58,887 nucleotides of DNA, taken from Streptosporangiaceae bacterium. GTDB taxonomy: Bacteria; Actinomycetota; Actinomycetes; Streptosporangiales; Streptosporangiaceae. A program made the translations under genes and the position numbers. Below are positions 27,756 through 34,660 of this stretch, piece by piece; position 1 is the first letter of the stretch, and each line of letters starts with the position of its first letter. The DNA lies in the NCBI GenBank assembly GCA_025934375.1, contig JAICYD010000030.1, positions 1 to 58,887 of the forward strand. Reading direction: 5' to 3'. The notes under the pieces are model-generated. The model saw only the letters and a list, made by a program, of their open reading frames with translations, did no database searches and was not told the DNA's origin.

Positions 27756-29825
27756 ATGGCTGAAGACGGCGGGACGTTCGCTGGCACGCCAGTGCCGCGG
27801 CAGCTCCGTCTCGGAGTGCGAGACTTCACCGGCCGGAAGGCCGAGCTGGCCTTCCTGACCCGCCTGCTGGACGCGCCGAGGGCACCGGGCGGCAGCGGCA
27901 CGGTGGTGATCTCCGCCATCGGCGGCACCGCCGGAGTCGGCAAGACCGCGCTGGCGATCCACTGGGCGCACCGGGCCGCCAGGCACTTCCCCGACGGGCA
28001 ACTGTATGTGAACCTGCGCGGCTTCGCCTCCTCCGGCGCCCCCGCGGCGCCCGCTGAGGCCCTGCACGGGTTCCTCGCCGCGCTCGGCGTGCCCCCCGAG
28101 CGCATCCCGGCCGAGCAGGACAGCCAGGCGGTCCTGTACCGCAGCCTGCTAGCGGAGCGGCGGATGCTGATCGTGCTGGACAACGCCCGCGACGAGGACC
28201 AGGTCCGGCCGCTGCTGCCGGCCAACCCGGCCAGCATGGTCATCATCACCAGTCGCAACCAGCTCGCCGGGCTGGCCATCACGGACGGCGCCGACCTGCT
28301 GAGGCTGGACATCCTTCCCCATAACGAAGCCGTGCAACTGCTCACTGTCCGCATTGGCGCGAGCCGGGCCACCGCCGAACCCGCCGCGATCCAGGAGATC
28401 GCGCGACTGTGCGCGCACCTGCCGCTGGCCCTGGCGGTCGCCGCCGCCCAGGCCGCCGCCCGTCCCGGCATCCCGCTCTACGCTTTGGCCGAGGAACTGC
28501 GCGACACGGCCGACCGCCTGGACGTTCTGGATACCCGCGACCCAGCCGTCAGCGTCGCTGCCGTGTTCTCCTGGTCCTACCGGCAGCTCGGCGACGACGC
28601 GGCCCGCATGTTCCGGCTGCTGAGCCTGCACCCCGGCCCGGACATCAGCGTGCACGCCGCGGCCAGCCTCGCGGCGGTCGACGAGCCGCAGGCCAGCCGC
28701 CTGCTGCGTGAGCTCGCCCGCGACTGCCTGCTAACCGAGCACGCGGTCGGCCGATACGCCTTCCACGACCTGCTGCGCGCCTACGCCGCCCGCCAGGCCC
28801 GGGACCGCGACAGCCAGGCCGACCGCGACGCCGCGATCGGCCGGATCCTCGACCACTACCTGCACACCGCGGCGCGCGGCGCCCTCTTGCTAGAGCAGTC
28901 GCGGGAGAAGATCGCACTCGCCCCGGCCAGGCCGGGTGCCGTCCCCGAGCAGCCCCGTGATCGCGGGCAGGCCCTGGCCTGGTTCGAGGCCGAGCACCAG
29001 GTCCTGCTGCCCGTCGCCGACCTTGCCGCCGGCATCGGCGCGGACAGCCACGCCTGGCAGCTCCCCTGGGCGATGACGGGATATCTCTACCGCCGCGGCT
29101 ACCTCCGGGAGCGGGTCACCCTCTTGGGCAGGGCCGTGGCGGCCGCCGCCCGGCTTGACGATGCGCTCGGGCAGGCGGTGTCCCTTCGCGCCCTCGGAAG
29201 CGCCTGCATCGACGCGGCTGACCATGATCAGGCCCGCGCTCACCTGGAGCGCTGCCTGTCGCAGTATCAGCGCCTCGAAGATCGGCAGGGCGAGGCCTGG
29301 GCGCGGCTAGGCCTGTCGAGGCTAGCCGAAGCACAGGGCAGGTACGCCGACGCCCTCGGCCATGGCGAGCAGGCGCTCACCATTTACCAGGCCATCGGCC
29401 ACCGGACCGGGCAAGCCCGGGTGCTCAACAGCCTCGCCTGGGGCCATGCCCTCCTGGGTGACTACCATCGAGGCCGTCGCCTCTGCCAGCAGTCGCTGGC
29501 CCTCATCGCCACGCTCGGCGGCTGCGACTTCGAATGCCAGGTCTGGGACACCCTCGGGTACATCGAGCTTCACTTCGGCGACCTTGCCCAGGCCGCCGCC
29601 CATTTCGAGTGCGCCCTCAGCCTGGGCCGCGAAAACGGTGACCGCAACTCTGAAGCGGAAATCCTCACCCACATCGGCGATGCCCGCCACGCCGCTGGCG
29701 AGCTGCCAGAGGCCCGCCAGGCCTGGCAGCAGGCACTGGCCATCTATGACGACATCCAGCATCCGGGCGCCGATAAGGTCCGCGCCAAGCTCATCGCCTC
29801 GTTGCCCCGGCCTGCCCGCCGGTAG
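27756..29825 (+). CDS. NB-ARC/TPR signal-transduction ATPase (AfsR-like without DNA-binding domain)
   Basis: 689 residues. A short leader is followed by NB-ARC with Walker A GGTAGVGKTA (56-65), Walker B MLIVLDNARDEDQ (about 135) and the downstream GLPLA-like box CAHLPLALAVA. The C-terminal half (about 420-680) has TPRs (ARVLNSLAWGHALLGDY, DTLGYIELHFGDLAQA). It is closely similar to the NB-ARC/TPR part of the SARP regulator at 12251-15103 but has neither winged helix nor activation domain. It may be a STAND-type switch that works through a partner, or a truncated relative of the regulator. ATG 27756 has GGGGAG upstream. Confidence 0.85.
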   Translation: MAEDGGTFAGTPVPRQLRLGVRDFTGRKAELAFLTRLLDAPRAPGGSGTVVISAIGGTAGVGKTALAIHWAHRAARHFPDGQLYVNLRGFASSGAPAAPAEALHGFLAALGVPPERIPAEQDSQAVLYRSLLAERRMLIVLDNARDEDQVRPLLPANPASMVIITSRNQLAGLAITDGADLLRLDILPHNEAVQLLTVRIGASRATAEPAAIQEIARLCAHLPLALAVAAAQAAARPGIPLYALAEELRDTADRLDVLDTRDPAVSVAAVFSWSYRQLGDDAARMFRLLSLHPGPDISVHAAASLAAVDEPQASRLLRELARDCLLTEHAVGRYAFHDLLRAYAARQARDRDSQADRDAAIGRILDHYLHTAARGALLLEQSREKIALAPARPGAVPEQPRDRGQALAWFEAEHQVLLPVADLAAGIGADSHAWQLPWAMTGYLYRRGYLRERVTLLGRAVAAAARLDDALGQAVSLRALGSACIDAADHDQARAHLERCLSQYQRLEDRQGEAWARLGLSRLAEAQGRYADALGHGEQALTIYQAIGHRTGQARVLNSLAWGHALLGDYHRGRRLCQQSLALIATLGGCDFECQVWDTLGYIELHFGDLAQAAAHFECALSLGRENGDRNSEAEILTHIGDARHAAGELPEARQAWQQALAIYDDIQHPGADKVRAKLIASLPRPARR

Positions 29826-29890
29826 CCAGCGGCAAGCAGGCCCGGCCGGGACGATCCTCGTGAACCGCGAGTTCCGGGCGGGCCGCCAAT

Positions 29891-29904
29891 TCGAAGCGCT
29901 TCGA
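29891..29904. promoter_or_regulatory. LacI-type operator upstream of GH12 (distal)
   Basis: TCGAAGCGCTTCGA is a perfect 14-bp palindrome and the best copy of the motif shared with the xyloglucan locus at 36.7-46.7 kb. It lies about 107 bp before the GH12 ATG. Confidence 0.75.
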
Positions 29905-29968
29905 TCATGGTTGGGAAAGTTGATCGACCTTGACGCCCTTTGGCTGCCGTTGTCAACTGAGATAGGAG

Positions 29969-29982
29969 TTGAAGCGCTTCGA
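29969..29982. promoter_or_regulatory. LacI-type operator upstream of GH12 (proximal)
   Basis: TTGAAGCGCTTCGA, 78 bp after the distal copy and 28 bp before the GH12 ATG at 30011. Two sites this far apart allow looping by a tetrameric repressor. Confidence 0.75.
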
Positions 29983-30010
29983 CAAAGCAGCCAGGAAGCA
30001 CGGGAGAATC

Positions 30011-30730
30011 ATGCGCAAGCTCGTTCGCGCCGCACGGTCCTTGGCCGCAGTAGCACTGCCTTTGGCAGCGACGGCCGCAGCTCTCACGCTCACCGCGACT
30101 AGCGCGCTCGCCGCGGTGTACCAGTCATCCGACCAGTGGGCGTCGTACTCCACGGGCGGTTACACCATCTACAACGACGAATGGGGCAGCGGCCACGGGA
30201 CGCAGACCCTGTGGGTCAACTCGGCGAGCAACTGGGGCGTCTTCTCGACCCAGCCCAGCACGTCCGGCGTGAAGTCCTACGCCAACGACAGCAAGTCGAT
30301 CGGCGCCGCGCTCAACTCGCTGCACTCGGTGACCAGCTCGTTCAACGAGAGCAACCCCGGCAGCGGCAACTGGGAGTCGGCGTACGACATCTGGCTGAAC
30401 GGCAGCGGCATCGAGGTCATGGTCTGGACGTACGTGAAGGGCAACGTCGGCCCGCTGGGCTCCTCCGTGGGCACCGTCACCCTCGACGGCAACACGTGGA
30501 CGCTGTACGCCGGGAACAACGGCTCCAACCCGACCTACTCCTTCGTCCGCTCCGGCAACGAGAGCTCGGGCACGGTTAACCTGCTGGACCTGCTGAAGTA
30601 CCTCGAGAACACCAAGAAGTACTTCTCGAATCCGACGCTGTCCACCGTCCAGTACGGATGGGAGATCTCCGGCACCGGCAACGCGCAGCTGAACTTCACG
30701 ATGAACAGCTACTCGGCAAGCACCTCCTAA
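30011..30730 (+). CDS. Secreted GH12 endoglucanase/xyloglucanase
   Basis: The ATG at 30011 (GGGAGA upstream) is preferred; the longer frame begins inside the operator. The product has 239 residues with a Sec signal (LPLAATAAALTLTATSALAA) and one GH12 jelly-roll domain. The nucleophile Glu is in GIEVMVWTYV (about 134) and the acid/base Glu in QYGWEISGTGN (about 218). There is no binding module. GH12 enzymes cut beta-1,4-glucan or xyloglucan internally. The two operators of the xyloglucan type argue that this one is a xyloglucanase feeding the importer at 42.8-46.5 kb. It is the last gene before the lower-GC island. Confidence 0.92.
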   Translation: MRKLVRAARSLAAVALPLAATAAALTLTATSALAAVYQSSDQWASYSTGGYTIYNDEWGSGHGTQTLWVNSASNWGVFSTQPSTSGVKSYANDSKSIGAALNSLHSVTSSFNESNPGSGNWESAYDIWLNGSGIEVMVWTYVKGNVGPLGSSVGTVTLDGNTWTLYAGNNGSNPTYSFVRSGNESSGTVNLLDLLKYLENTKKYFSNPTLSTVQYGWEISGTGNAQLNFTMNSYSASTS

Positions 30731-30752
30731 CCGCATCTCCCCTTAACCGAAC

Positions 30753-31166
30753 GTGGGCAAATGCGCAATCTGTCAAGTGGAAGCAGATCGCCGCGCCAGG
30801 TGTGCCTTGTCAGGGTTCTATTACCAGCTAGACCTAGATAAATCGAACGGGCTGACACATCTTGCGTGGTGTCCGTTTTGTGAGGTTCCGCTAGTCTTCA
30901 CTGCTTATGACCATGACTTTTCGATGACTCAGGGGATCGGCCTGTCAACCACGTCGGCCCGCCTGCGCGGCAGCGTAGCGGGCAGACATGTCCGGAGCAT
31001 AGCGCCGCTTTGCCAGGTCCAGGCAGTACGCCTTCGTTGTGGGGTTGATCAGTCTTCGCTGATCAGCACCGCGTGCCGTTGCAGCACTTGCATCGCCGCT
31101 CTTATCTCCGACAGGCTGGCGGGGGATGGGGGACATGCCAGGCTCACGGGCCGGATGACGGCGTAG
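30753..31166 (+). CDS. Doubtful small Cys-rich (zinc-ribbon-like) ORF
   Basis: The first 60 codons or so contain CAIC and WCPFCEVPLVF, two CxxC knuckles like a zinc ribbon. However, there is no RBS, and the second half runs antisense to the gene at 31049-31390. It could be the start of a degraded gene in the lower-GC island, or chance. No family was recognised. Confidence 0.22.
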   Translation: MGKCAICQVEADRRARCALSGFYYQLDLDKSNGLTHLAWCPFCEVPLVFTAYDHDFSMTQGIGLSTTSARLRGSVAGRHVRSIAPLCQVQAVRLRCGVDQSSLISTACRCSTCIAALISDRLAGDGGHARLTGRMTA

Positions 31167-31390
31167 TTCCTCGTCAGGAGCGCATCGCGCAGCTCGCCTT
31201 CCTCTACCGCCTTCAGCCAGTCGCTAATGGTCCGCAATGCATCGCGCACGGCGTACGTTGCGTCGATTTTGTCAGGCAGGAAGTCGATCTCGCTCCACAT
31301 GACCTCCAGGCTGAACCGGATCTTGCGGGTGTGGTGCAGTGCGTCCCCTAGCTTTTCGCCGTCGTCGGGCCGCCATGCAGCCGTGCTCAT
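31049..31390 (-). CDS. Small alpha-helical protein of unknown function
   Basis: 113 residues, predicted largely helical: KLGDALHHTRKIRFSLEVMWSEI, YAVRDALRTISDWLKAVE, ELRDALLTRNYAVIR. It has no signal or membrane segment. The ATG at 31390 overlaps the stop of the zinc-knuckle gene in an ATGA junction, so the two are co-translated. Base composition is less GC-rich than that of the flanking CAZyme genes, in line with the island. Small helical proteins like this accompany XRE regulators on actinobacterial mobile elements; no function is known to me. Confidence 0.6.
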   Translation of the reverse strand: MSTAAWRPDDGEKLGDALHHTRKIRFSLEVMWSEIDFLPDKIDATYAVRDALRTISDWLKAVEEGELRDALLTRNYAVIRPVSLACPPSPASLSEIRAAMQVLQRHAVLISED

Positions 31391-31659
31391 GGCGTCATCG
31401 CCGGGAGCGCCGTGGTGTGCTTGAGGCCGTCCTGGCCGACCCCGTTGGGCGTGGCGGATGCCGCGAGGAGGTGACCGTCAAGCTCGTCCCAGTGGTTTGC
31501 GGTGAAGCCGCAGGCGCACTCTCGCGTGCGATCGGCGAGTTCGTGATGGACCTGTCCATCGGCCCCGATGTCGTCCTTCGGGTTGAACGCCTCCAGGACG
31601 TGATCTGTGAAGTCGCCGCGATCGCTGGTGGTGAACAGGCACTCGCACTGGTAAGTCAT
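31387..31659 (-). CDS. Small protein with duplicated C-x-C...H zinc knuckle
   Basis: 90 residues containing two copies of one 20-residue unit: CECLFTTSDRGDFTDHVLEA near the N-terminus and CACGFTANHWDELDGHLLAA near residue 48. The two align without gaps, keeping C-x-C, F-T, the acidic pair and the final His. Together they supply four Cys and two His, enough for one or two zinc sites, which suggests an internal duplication. It is coupled by ATGA to the helical protein downstream. A nucleic-acid or adaptor role is a guess. It belongs to the lower-GC island. Confidence 0.65.
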   Translation of the reverse strand: MTYQCECLFTTSDRGDFTDHVLEAFNPKDDIGADGQVHHELADRTRECACGFTANHWDELDGHLLAASATPNGVGQDGLKHTTALPAMTP

Positions 31660-31779
31660 CCTCGCTTGCCCTTTCTCCGCATGTCATGTCGTCATTAACT
31701 TTTAGGTTGGAGTCCATTTCCCGTGCAATCTTGCCGTCGTGGCGATGACAGGTATAGGACGCGGCGAAGGTCAGGGATA

Positions 31780-31800
31780 GGACATGCGGTAGGATGTCCG
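31780..31800. promoter_or_regulatory. XRE-type operator over the HAD promoter
   Basis: GGACAT-N8-ATGTCC (31780-31799) includes GATGTCCG, also found three times before the XRE regulator gene. A -10-like TAGGAT (31790-31795) overlaps the site and lies 6 nt before the GTG at 31802, so the HAD mRNA may be leaderless and repressed by the XRE protein. Confidence 0.55.
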
Positions 31801-31801
31801 G

Positions 31802-32452
31802 GTGATCAAAGCGGTTGTTTTTGACGTTGGCGAGACCCTTGTTGACGAGTCGCGCGAGTATGGCACGTGGGCGGACTGGCTTGGTGTTCCCCGGCATGCC
31901 TTCTCTGCGGTCTTCGGCGCTGTGATCGCTCTGGGGATGGACTACCGGCAGGCTTTCCAGTATTTCCGGCCAGGCTTCAGCCTTGACGAGGAACGCCAGC
32001 GGCGCGCGGACGCGGGCCAGGCTGAGACTTTCGGGGAAAGTGACTTGTATCCGGATGCGCGGCCGGCCCTGGCCGCGTTGCGTGATATGGGCTTGTGGGT
32101 TGGGATAGCCGGAAACCAGACGTCGCGTGCTGGCGAGATTCTCCGCAAGCTGGGCTTGCCGGCTGACTTGATTGCCACGTCTGATGACTGGGGTGTGAGC
32201 AAGCCTGATCCTGGGTTCTTCCGTGCTCTCGCGGACACGGCGCCGTGCGCGCCGAGCGATCTCGTCTACGTGGGTGACCGGATTGATAATGACTTGATGC
32301 CGGCGAAGGCGGCCGGGATGCGGACGGCATTCATCCGCCGTGGGCCGTGGGGTTACATCCTGGAGAATCACGAGGACATGGCAATGGCGGCAGACTGGCG
32401 CGTTACGACGCTCGCGCAGCTTCCCGGGTTGCTAGGGTCATCCGATAGTTAG
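31802..32452 (+). CDS. HAD-superfamily hydrolase
   Basis: 216 residues from GTG 31802. Motif I is VVFDVGETLVD (nucleophile Asp8; the usual DxD second Asp is Gly-Glu here, as in many HAD dehalogenase-type proteins). Motif II lies near VGIAGNQTS, the motif III Lys in WGVSKPDPGFF, and motif IV in VYVGDRIDND. It probably dephosphorylates a small metabolite. It is convergent with the XRE regulator, with a 15-bp overlap of the 3' ends, and both promoters carry the same operator. No SD sequence precedes the GTG, in keeping with leaderless translation. Confidence 0.85.
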   Translation: MIKAVVFDVGETLVDESREYGTWADWLGVPRHAFSAVFGAVIALGMDYRQAFQYFRPGFSLDEERQRRADAGQAETFGESDLYPDARPALAALRDMGLWVGIAGNQTSRAGEILRKLGLPADLIATSDDWGVSKPDPGFFRALADTAPCAPSDLVYVGDRIDNDLMPAKAAGMRTAFIRRGPWGYILENHEDMAMAADWRVTTLAQLPGLLGSSDS

Positions 32453-33730
32453 CGCGTTCAGCGTCGTGCTCCAGTCGTAAAGCCTCTCATCCAGCCTGCG
32501 GACGGCTGGCAGTGATTCCCATCGCGTGAGCGATTCCCGGACTGCGCGGATGCGCGCCATCCCCGTTGCGTACCATGTCCGGGAAAGCTGCTCCAGGGCC
32601 ATTTCCGCGAGCCGGCATGCCTCTTCGGGATTTCCCTCGCTAACCGCGACTCCCGCGAGGTCGCCCAGGATTACCGACCTCTGCTTAACGGCATTCTCCG
32701 GCAGGCTGTCCAGGACGTTCTGCAGGGTTTCCCTGGCTTGCCCTAGCTGGCGGGAGATCAGAAGGGTATTCCCCTTGAATCCGGCCAGCCGGACTGGCGA
32801 GAACCAGTCAAGCCACGGAGGCGACGGGCGCGGTTCCTCGCGCGCGTAAATTTCCTCTGCATGGCTGATGAGCTGCAATGCCTTCCTGGTGTCGCCGAAC
32901 CGCGTTTCCGCTTCGGCTTCCACGGCGTCAAGCCATGCGCGCATTTCCGGTGATGCTGACCCGCGACGGGCGAACTCACGCGCTGCGCGCACCTTGTCCC
33001 GCGCTTCCTCTGCCCTGCGGGAATCCCCGGAAAAGGCGGGGATGAACACCATGTGCGCCAGCACCGCAGCCCCCATGAGAGAGTCATGGGCATCTTGCGC
33101 GGCTTGCAGCGCGGTCACGAAGCTGTCTTGCGCATCCAAAGGGTTTTGCATGTCGAAGAACTCGATGCGCCCGGCGAGAAGGCTTGACTCCGCTATTGCG
33201 CCGGCCAGCGGACGGCGCGCCGCCTCGGGAACTGAGGCGATAAGGCCAACGCCCAACTTCACGTGCGCGGATACCGGCCCGTGCACCTGTGACGTCGGTA
33301 CCGTCCAGTACATGTGCCGGTAGGCCGAGGTGATCGCGAGGTAGTCCGTCACCACTGAACCGGGGAGGGGATCGGCGAGTGATCTCTTCGGGAAGATCGA
33401 GCGCGATCCCGCGACCGCGCTCGCGATGACAGCGGGCGACATCGCTGCGCGTTCCGGGGGCTCGGCCTGGTCACCGGCCCACGGGGGCGTGAAGCCAAGT
33501 TCCGTGACGGGCCGGCCGAACAGTGACTCTATGGCTGACTGGTGCTCCGGGCTCGGCCACGGCGGATCGTCGGACTCCCACCGCCTCACTGTCCGCTCCG
33601 TGACTGAGATGCGCAGGCCGATCTGCGTTCCCGCGCGCGTGATCGCCTCCGCTAGATGCTGCTGCGAGCGCAGACCGAGAGCCTGACGCGCGCTGCGCAA
33701 CCGCGTGTTACCCGCGTCCCCTGCTGCCAT
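32438..33730 (-). CDS. XRE-family regulator with helical (TPR-like) sensor domain
   Basis: The ATG at 33730 has GGAGGTAGG upstream and is preferred over GTG 33772. The product has 430 residues. The N-terminal HTH (about 8-65) has LRSARQALGLRSQQHLAEAI and SVTERTVRRWESDDPPWPS. The rest is all-alpha with TPR-like pairs (AARREFARRGS-like segment, ETLQNVLDSLPENAV, EACRLAEMALEQLSRTW). Such proteins are common in actinomycetes, on chromosomes and elements, and usually control neighbours in response to unknown ligands. The repeats in its own upstream region and before the HAD gene suggest autoregulation and control of that gene. Confidence 0.82.
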   Translation of the reverse strand: MAAGDAGNTRLRSARQALGLRSQQHLAEAITRAGTQIGLRISVTERTVRRWESDDPPWPSPEHQSAIESLFGRPVTELGFTPPWAGDQAEPPERAAMSPAVIASAVAGSRSIFPKRSLADPLPGSVVTDYLAITSAYRHMYWTVPTSQVHGPVSAHVKLGVGLIASVPEAARRPLAGAIAESSLLAGRIEFFDMQNPLDAQDSFVTALQAAQDAHDSLMGAAVLAHMVFIPAFSGDSRRAEEARDKVRAAREFARRGSASPEMRAWLDAVEAEAETRFGDTRKALQLISHAEEIYAREEPRPSPPWLDWFSPVRLAGFKGNTLLISRQLGQARETLQNVLDSLPENAVKQRSVILGDLAGVAVSEGNPEEACRLAEMALEQLSRTWYATGMARIRAVRESLTRWESLPAVRRLDERLYDWSTTLNALTIG

Positions 33731-33826
33731 GGCTCGGCCTACCTCCGAATATCCATCGTTCTGCTCGGTCACGCACTCTAGAACAACCTTGCCGGCAAGC
33801 GGACGCAGAGCAACCCAAGTCTCATC

Positions 33827-33890
33827 GATGTCCGGATAGATGTCCGTCCAGTAGCCGGTTGACTGTCCTACTACCGGACATCATATCCGG
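33827..33890. promoter_or_regulatory. Operator cluster GATGTCCG (three copies) upstream of the XRE gene
   Basis: GATGTCCG occurs at 33827-33834 and 33839-33846, 12 bp apart, and inverted as CGGACATC at 33875-33882. The longer arms TCCGGATAGATGTCCG (33831-33846) and CGGACATCATATCCGG (33875-33890) form a near-perfect inverted repeat. The cluster sits between the XRE gene and the divergent gene at 33986. Confidence 0.6.
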
Positions 33891-33985
33891 GCATGATTGA
33901 GGTTGCATGGGCCTGGCACTCATCGGAGACGGCGAGCGCGGGGCCCAGCATGAGCCCGCAGGCGCGAGGAGACGGGAGGTGACGC

Positions 33986-34264
33986 GTGTACCTGTTCACG
34001 TGGGAAGCCGGCAATCACTGCGGCGTGACCAATGACCCCTGGCGCGCGCTGGACCTCGCCCGGGAGCACCTGGCGGAAGGCGTCCCCGCACGCGTTGACG
34101 TCGTCCGGCCAGAGCTCAGCTTCCGAACCCTGAGCTCCTTCTACAGGAATACCGGACTCGCGTGGAACTTGGAAATCGTCAACGGCAAGGCCGAATGCCA
34201 CGATGAGGGCATCGCGGATCAGGTATCCGCATTGCTGCGCACGGCCGACACGCGGTGGCCGTAA
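33986..34264 (+). CDS. Small conserved-looking protein of unknown function
   Basis: 92 residues from GTG 33986 with a strong RBS (GGGAGGTGA). It is soluble, with WEAGNHCGVTNDPWRALDLAREHL at the start and FYRNTGLAWNLEIVNGKAE in the middle. It is divergent from the XRE regulator, and the GATGTCCG cluster lies in the shared upstream region, so it may be a third target of that regulator. The family was not recognised; small proteins of this type occur next to XRE genes on actinobacterial integrative elements. Confidence 0.65.
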   Translation: MYLFTWEAGNHCGVTNDPWRALDLAREHLAEGVPARVDVVRPELSFRTLSSFYRNTGLAWNLEIVNGKAECHDEGIADQVSALLRTADTRWP

Positions 34265-34389
34265 GACCACCCAAACCGGAAACCATCCAAGCCAATTACC
34301 CGGAGGGGCAATAGCGATGATAGGAAAGGGGCGGGTCGCCCCCATGCCCGTGGAAAGGAAAGGGGCGGCCCGTCAGGGAACGCGGTTCC

Positions 34390-34554
34390 CCGGTACCGCA
34401 GCGTCCACGCGTGCGCGCATCGCTCCACATCGCTGCACGTGTGCTGGCAGGTGCCCGCTGCGCACGCCTTGTTAGACTCGGCCTTGTGGTTGGCTCGGTC
34501 ACACTTCTTGAAGACCACCCCGGTACGGTTCAGAGCTAGCGCCACGTCTGCCAC
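34390..34554 (-). pseudogene. N-terminal fragment of a tyrosine site-specific integrase
   Basis: Reading leftwards from ATG 34554, the product begins with GVVFKKCDRANHKAESNKAC, AAGTCQHTCSDVERCAHAWTLRY. This Cys-rich start is characteristic of the N-terminus of actinomycete ICE/phage tyrosine integrases. After HAWTLRY the frame turns into low-complexity sequence; the core-binding and catalytic (R..H-R-Y) domains are absent. It marks one edge of the lower-GC island. The surrounding 34265-34660 holds no other gene that I can support, and I see no tRNA or clear att repeat. Confidence 0.6.
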
Positions 34555-34660
34555 TCCCTGACTCTACGATGACTGCTATTGCGATCGCAAGCGATCTACC
34601 TGCGATATCAGCCACCGTAAAACAGATTGCGCATTCACCTGGTTACGGCGGGAAACGGCA

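Noticed and set aside
30945..31136. 63-codon minus-strand ORF
   Set aside because: It overlaps the 3' end of the better-supported gene at 31049 in another frame and has no RBS.
34317..34475. 52-codon plus-strand ORF with GGAGGGG upstream
   Set aside because: It is antisense to the integrase fragment, and its product is R/P/C-rich without similarity to anything I know.
34555..34660. tRNA or att site next to the integrase stub
   Set aside because: No cloverleaf and no direct repeat could be seen by eye. The GCGATCGCAAGCGATC stretch is a simple inverted repeat.
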